Shown here in pieces: positions 58,750 to 61,028 of a stretch of DNA of 61,028 nt. The DNA comes from DATGFK01 sp040007395 (GTDB taxonomy: Bacteria > Chloroflexota > Anaerolineae > Aggregatilineales > UBA2796). The translations under genes were made by a program, and so were the position numbers. Within the stretch, counting starts at the first letter, position 1, and every line of letters starts with the position of its first letter. The DNA lies in assembly GCA_040007395.1 (NCBI GenBank), contig JBDTVG010000177.1:1-61028 (forward strand), given 5' to 3'. The notes under the pieces were generated by a model. The model worked only from the letters and a program-made list of their open reading frames with translations. It did not search any database and was not told the DNA's origin.

Positions 58750-61028
58750 ATGTTGAAACGCCTCAAGATTTCGTCCAGAACGCTAGGCATTGCCTTCGTC
58801 CTGACGATAACTATTCTTAGCCTCACCAGCGTTATCTCCGCGTTGACTACTGATCGTCTGATCAGCGATATAGGCTGGGTTGACCATACTCAGCAAGTGC
58901 TGGCTGGCATCAGAACGCTCAGGTTCGCAGTTGCCGCAGTTGAGGCTGTAGCAGGCGACCCCACCGCTGTGGACCAGCCGCACCTCTTGAAACTGTATGC
59001 AAGCCGTGCTGACGCGATCACCTCGGAAGTACAAGACCTGCGATCCTTGACTGCTGACAACCTCAGCCAACAGAAGCAATTGGATGCGCTTGAACCGCTG
59101 GTCCAGCAGGAAATGACGCTGATTACCTCGATCATCAATACGGCGACTTCACCAACTGTCGCTCAGTCTCAGCTAGATAGCTCTACTGACCTTGTGAAAC
59201 TGCACGCTTCCATCAGCCAGACCCTGTCGGACATGACGGGCGCAGAACAGGATTTGCTCAAGCAGCGGTCAATGGCATCCATCTCGTTGGCACAGCTGAC
59301 CAGCAACATGGCTCGCTACGGCACATTAGGTAGTGGCATCGTCCTGCTAATTATTTTTTGGCTGCTTGCCCGCGCCGAAACCTCGCGCAAACAAGGTATT
59401 GAAGCACTTGCGCAGAGCGAACACCGCGCACGCTTACAGTATAAAAGTATCCCGATGCCGACCTATACTTGGCAAAGCAAGGGCGAAGATTTGATATGTA
59501 TTGATTGTAATGACGCGGCTGCCGCGGCTACGCAGGGTCACGTCGAAGAGCTAATAGGGGTCGCTGCAAAAAAGAGATTAGCACATGCGCCAGATGTAAT
59601 CGCCCTTATGCAAGAATGTTTATCTGATCAAACGACTCGCACGGCGGAAATGCCGTACCGCTTTCCTTTCACAGACGTTCAGCGCTATCTGGAGATTACC
59701 TGCGTATTCGCTACTCCTAATTTAGTGATGGCCTATACCCAAGACATCACAGAGCGCAAGCAAGCCGAAGAAGAACGGCTGTTATTCTCGCAGTCGCTTC
59801 AGGAGGCGAAAGTTCAAGCCGAAGCCGCTAACGCCGCCAAGAGCCTCTTTCTCGCCAATATGAGCCACGAGTTGCGTACCCCGCTTAACGCTATCCTCGG
59901 CTTTGCGCAGCTTTTGCAGCAGGATCGAACGATGGCGACTGAACATCGAAGATACATCGACATTATCTCAAACAGTGGTGCACACCTTCTCGGCCTGATT
60001 AATGAGGTGTTGGAAATTGCCAAGATCGAGGCAGGCCGCGCCGTGCTTAAAGAAGTGGATTTCGACCTGTATCGGATGCTCAACGGCCTTGAGGATATGC
60101 TGGAGCTGCGTGCCGCGAGTAAAGGTCTTCAACTTCTCTTTGAGCGCGATCCAAAACTGCCGCAGTATATCCATAGCGACCAGAATAAGCTCCGCCAAGT
60201 GTTGATTAACTTGGTGAACAATGCCCTCAAGTTTACTGTCGAGGGAGGTGTCACCGTGCGCATCCAACCGCGAGGTGCCGAGCATCCCGCGCAAATATCG
60301 TCAGAGGACGAGGAGTTGCAGCCGATATGTCTGGGGTTCGAAATCGAGGATACTGGTCAGGGAATGTCGCCAGAAGAAATCTCTACACTTTTTACCAATT
60401 TCTCGCAGACCAAAAGTGGGCAGGACGCGCAGGAAGGGACGGGGCTAGGGCTGACCATCTCCCGCGAGTTTGTCCGGCTGATGGGCGGCGATCTCGTCAT
60501 GACCAGTCATGAGGGAAAAGGTACGCTAGTAAAATTCAGTGTGACTGGCTTGGTCGCAACAGCCGGACAAATGCCATCTGTACCGGATAAGCGCAGTGTT
60601 GTGAAGATAGCAGCGGGACAGCCCGCTTACCGTATCCTCATTGTAGAGGATCGCCTCGAAAGCCGGATATTGCTAACACGTCTCATGCAACGTGTGGGCT
60701 TTGACACGCGTGAAGCCGTAAACGGTAAAGAGGCTATCGATATATGGGAACAATGGCGACCACATCTCATCTGGATGGATATGCGGATGCCAGTGCTGGA
60801 CGGGTTTGGAGCCACAAAGTATATCCGCGCTCACAATGTGGGCGAAGCGCCAGTCATTATTGCGCTGACGGCCAGTGCCTTTGAACATGAGCACGCTGCT
60901 GTGCTTGCCACTGGATGTAACGACATCTTGCTAAAGCCCTTCAAGGCCAGCGGCCTATTCGAGAAAATGACTGAGTACTTAGCTGGACTTTACACATCAG
61001 GTGGCATAACAGAGCAAGTCGTTGAAAC
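58750..61028 (+). CDS. CHASE3-like hybrid histidine kinase (3' end outside window)
   Basis: 759 codons inside the window, open at the right edge. N-terminal helix (SRTLGIAFVLTITILSLTSVISAL), a periplasmic helical sensor of CHASE3 type (TQQVLAGIRTLRFAVAAVEAVAGD), second helix (LGSGIVLLIIFWLLA near 200), a PAS-like domain ending YTQDITERKQAEEE, HisKA with H373 in MSHELRTPLNAI, HATPase_c (NLVNNALKF, DTGQGMSPEE, GTGLGLTIS), then a receiver with D677 in WMDMRMPVLDG and K729 in LLKPF. ATG 58750 has only a weak site (GGTTGAAAG). More output domains may follow. Divergent from the kai operon. Confidence 0.9.
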   Translation, partial: MLKRLKISSRTLGIAFVLTITILSLTSVISALTTDRLISDIGWVDHTQQVLAGIRTLRFAVAAVEAVAGDPTAVDQPHLLKLYASRADAITSEVQDLRSLTADNLSQQKQLDALEPLVQQEMTLITSIINTATSPTVAQSQLDSSTDLVKLHASISQTLSDMTGAEQDLLKQRSMASISLAQLTSNMARYGTLGSGIVLLIIFWLLARAETSRKQGIEALAQSEHRARLQYKSIPMPTYTWQSKGEDLICIDCNDAAAAATQGHVEELIGVAAKKRLAHAPDVIALMQECLSDQTTRTAEMPYRFPFTDVQRYLEITCVFATPNLVMAYTQDITERKQAEEERLLFSQSLQEAKVQAEAANAAKSLFLANMSHELRTPLNAILGFAQLLQQDRTMATEHRRYIDIISNSGAHLLGLINEVLEIAKIEAGRAVLKEVDFDLYRMLNGLEDMLELRAASKGLQLLFERDPKLPQYIHSDQNKLRQVLINLVNNALKFTVEGGVTVRIQPRGAEHPAQISSEDEELQPICLGFEIEDTGQGMSPEEISTLFTNFSQTKSGQDAQEGTGLGLTISREFVRLMGGDLVMTSHEGKGTLVKFSVTGLVATAGQMPSVPDKRSVVKIAAGQPAYRILIVEDRLESRILLTRLMQRVGFDTREAVNGKEAIDIWEQWRPHLIWMDMRMPVLDGFGATKYIRAHNVGEAPVIIALTASAFEHEHAAVLATGCNDILLKPFKASGLFEKMTEYLAGLYTSGGITEQVVE

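Noticed and set aside
49578..61028. A kaiA gene in or near the kai operon
   Set aside because: No frame resembles KaiA; all flanking genes are kinases. KaiA is therefore absent from the window.
1..61028. tRNA, rRNA genes or CRISPR arrays
   Set aside because: I saw no cloverleaf-like sequence, no rRNA signature and no regularly spaced direct repeats.

Overview
The window looks like a piece of a Chloroflexota chromosome (probably a Chloroflexia-type, filamentous or facultatively anaerobic bacterium). The basis is the mix of a bidirectional Hox hydrogenase wired to pyruvate:ferredoxin oxidoreductase, a kaiC-kaiB pair without kaiA, large PAS/GAF kinases, and decayed integrase-type transposases with C-terminal tails (GGLHHxYR / GLIHDYYR) that I associate with this phylum. 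This is inference; there is no rRNA or ribosomal-protein marker in the window.

Region 1 (1-14138, all minus strand) is one compact operon, read right to left: hoxE-hoxF-hoxU-hoxY-hoxH-maturation protease-hypA-hypF-hypC-nifJ-dihydroorotate dehydrogenase-like-hypD-hypE (hypE cut by the window edge). Most genes overlap or nearly touch. It encodes an NAD(P)-linked [NiFe] hydrogenase, much of its maturation machinery and a pyruvate-oxidising, ferredoxin-reducing enzyme, so the operon reads as a fermentative or redox-balancing H2 module. A CRP/FNR-like palindrome lies upstream.

Region 2 (14139-25709) is an arabinoside-use locus: a minus-strand set of Tat-exported solute-binding protein, two permeases, two ATPases (peptide/opine-type ABC importer) and two GH51 alpha-L-arabinofuranosidases. 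A LacI-family regulator is divergently transcribed. The 640-bp divergent region holds a near-consensus promoter, several TTCGAA boxes and a perfect 14-bp palindrome.

Region 3 (25710-49577) is a 20-kb minus-strand cell-surface polysaccharide cluster (27653-47714). It has six glycosyltransferases, a Wzx-type flippase, a NodB-type deacetylase, a DegT aminotransferase, two methyltransferase domains (one fused to a hexapeptide O-acyltransferase), a large lipid-linked-type membrane protein, a secreted 818-residue protein, and CPBP and DUF1616 membrane proteins. Several members have no recognisable function. Decayed transposase genes lie on both sides, suggesting an island that was acquired or rearranged.

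Region 4 (49578-61028) is a signalling block: a translationally coupled kaiC-kaiB-giant PAS/GAF histidine kinase operon followed by a REC-HisKA-HATPase protein, all minus strand. On the plus strand a CHASE3-like hybrid histidine kinase runs off the right edge. The kaiC-kaiB-kinase-REC/kinase operon is the most interesting system here: it resembles a KaiA-less timing or hourglass device directly wired to its own sensory kinases.
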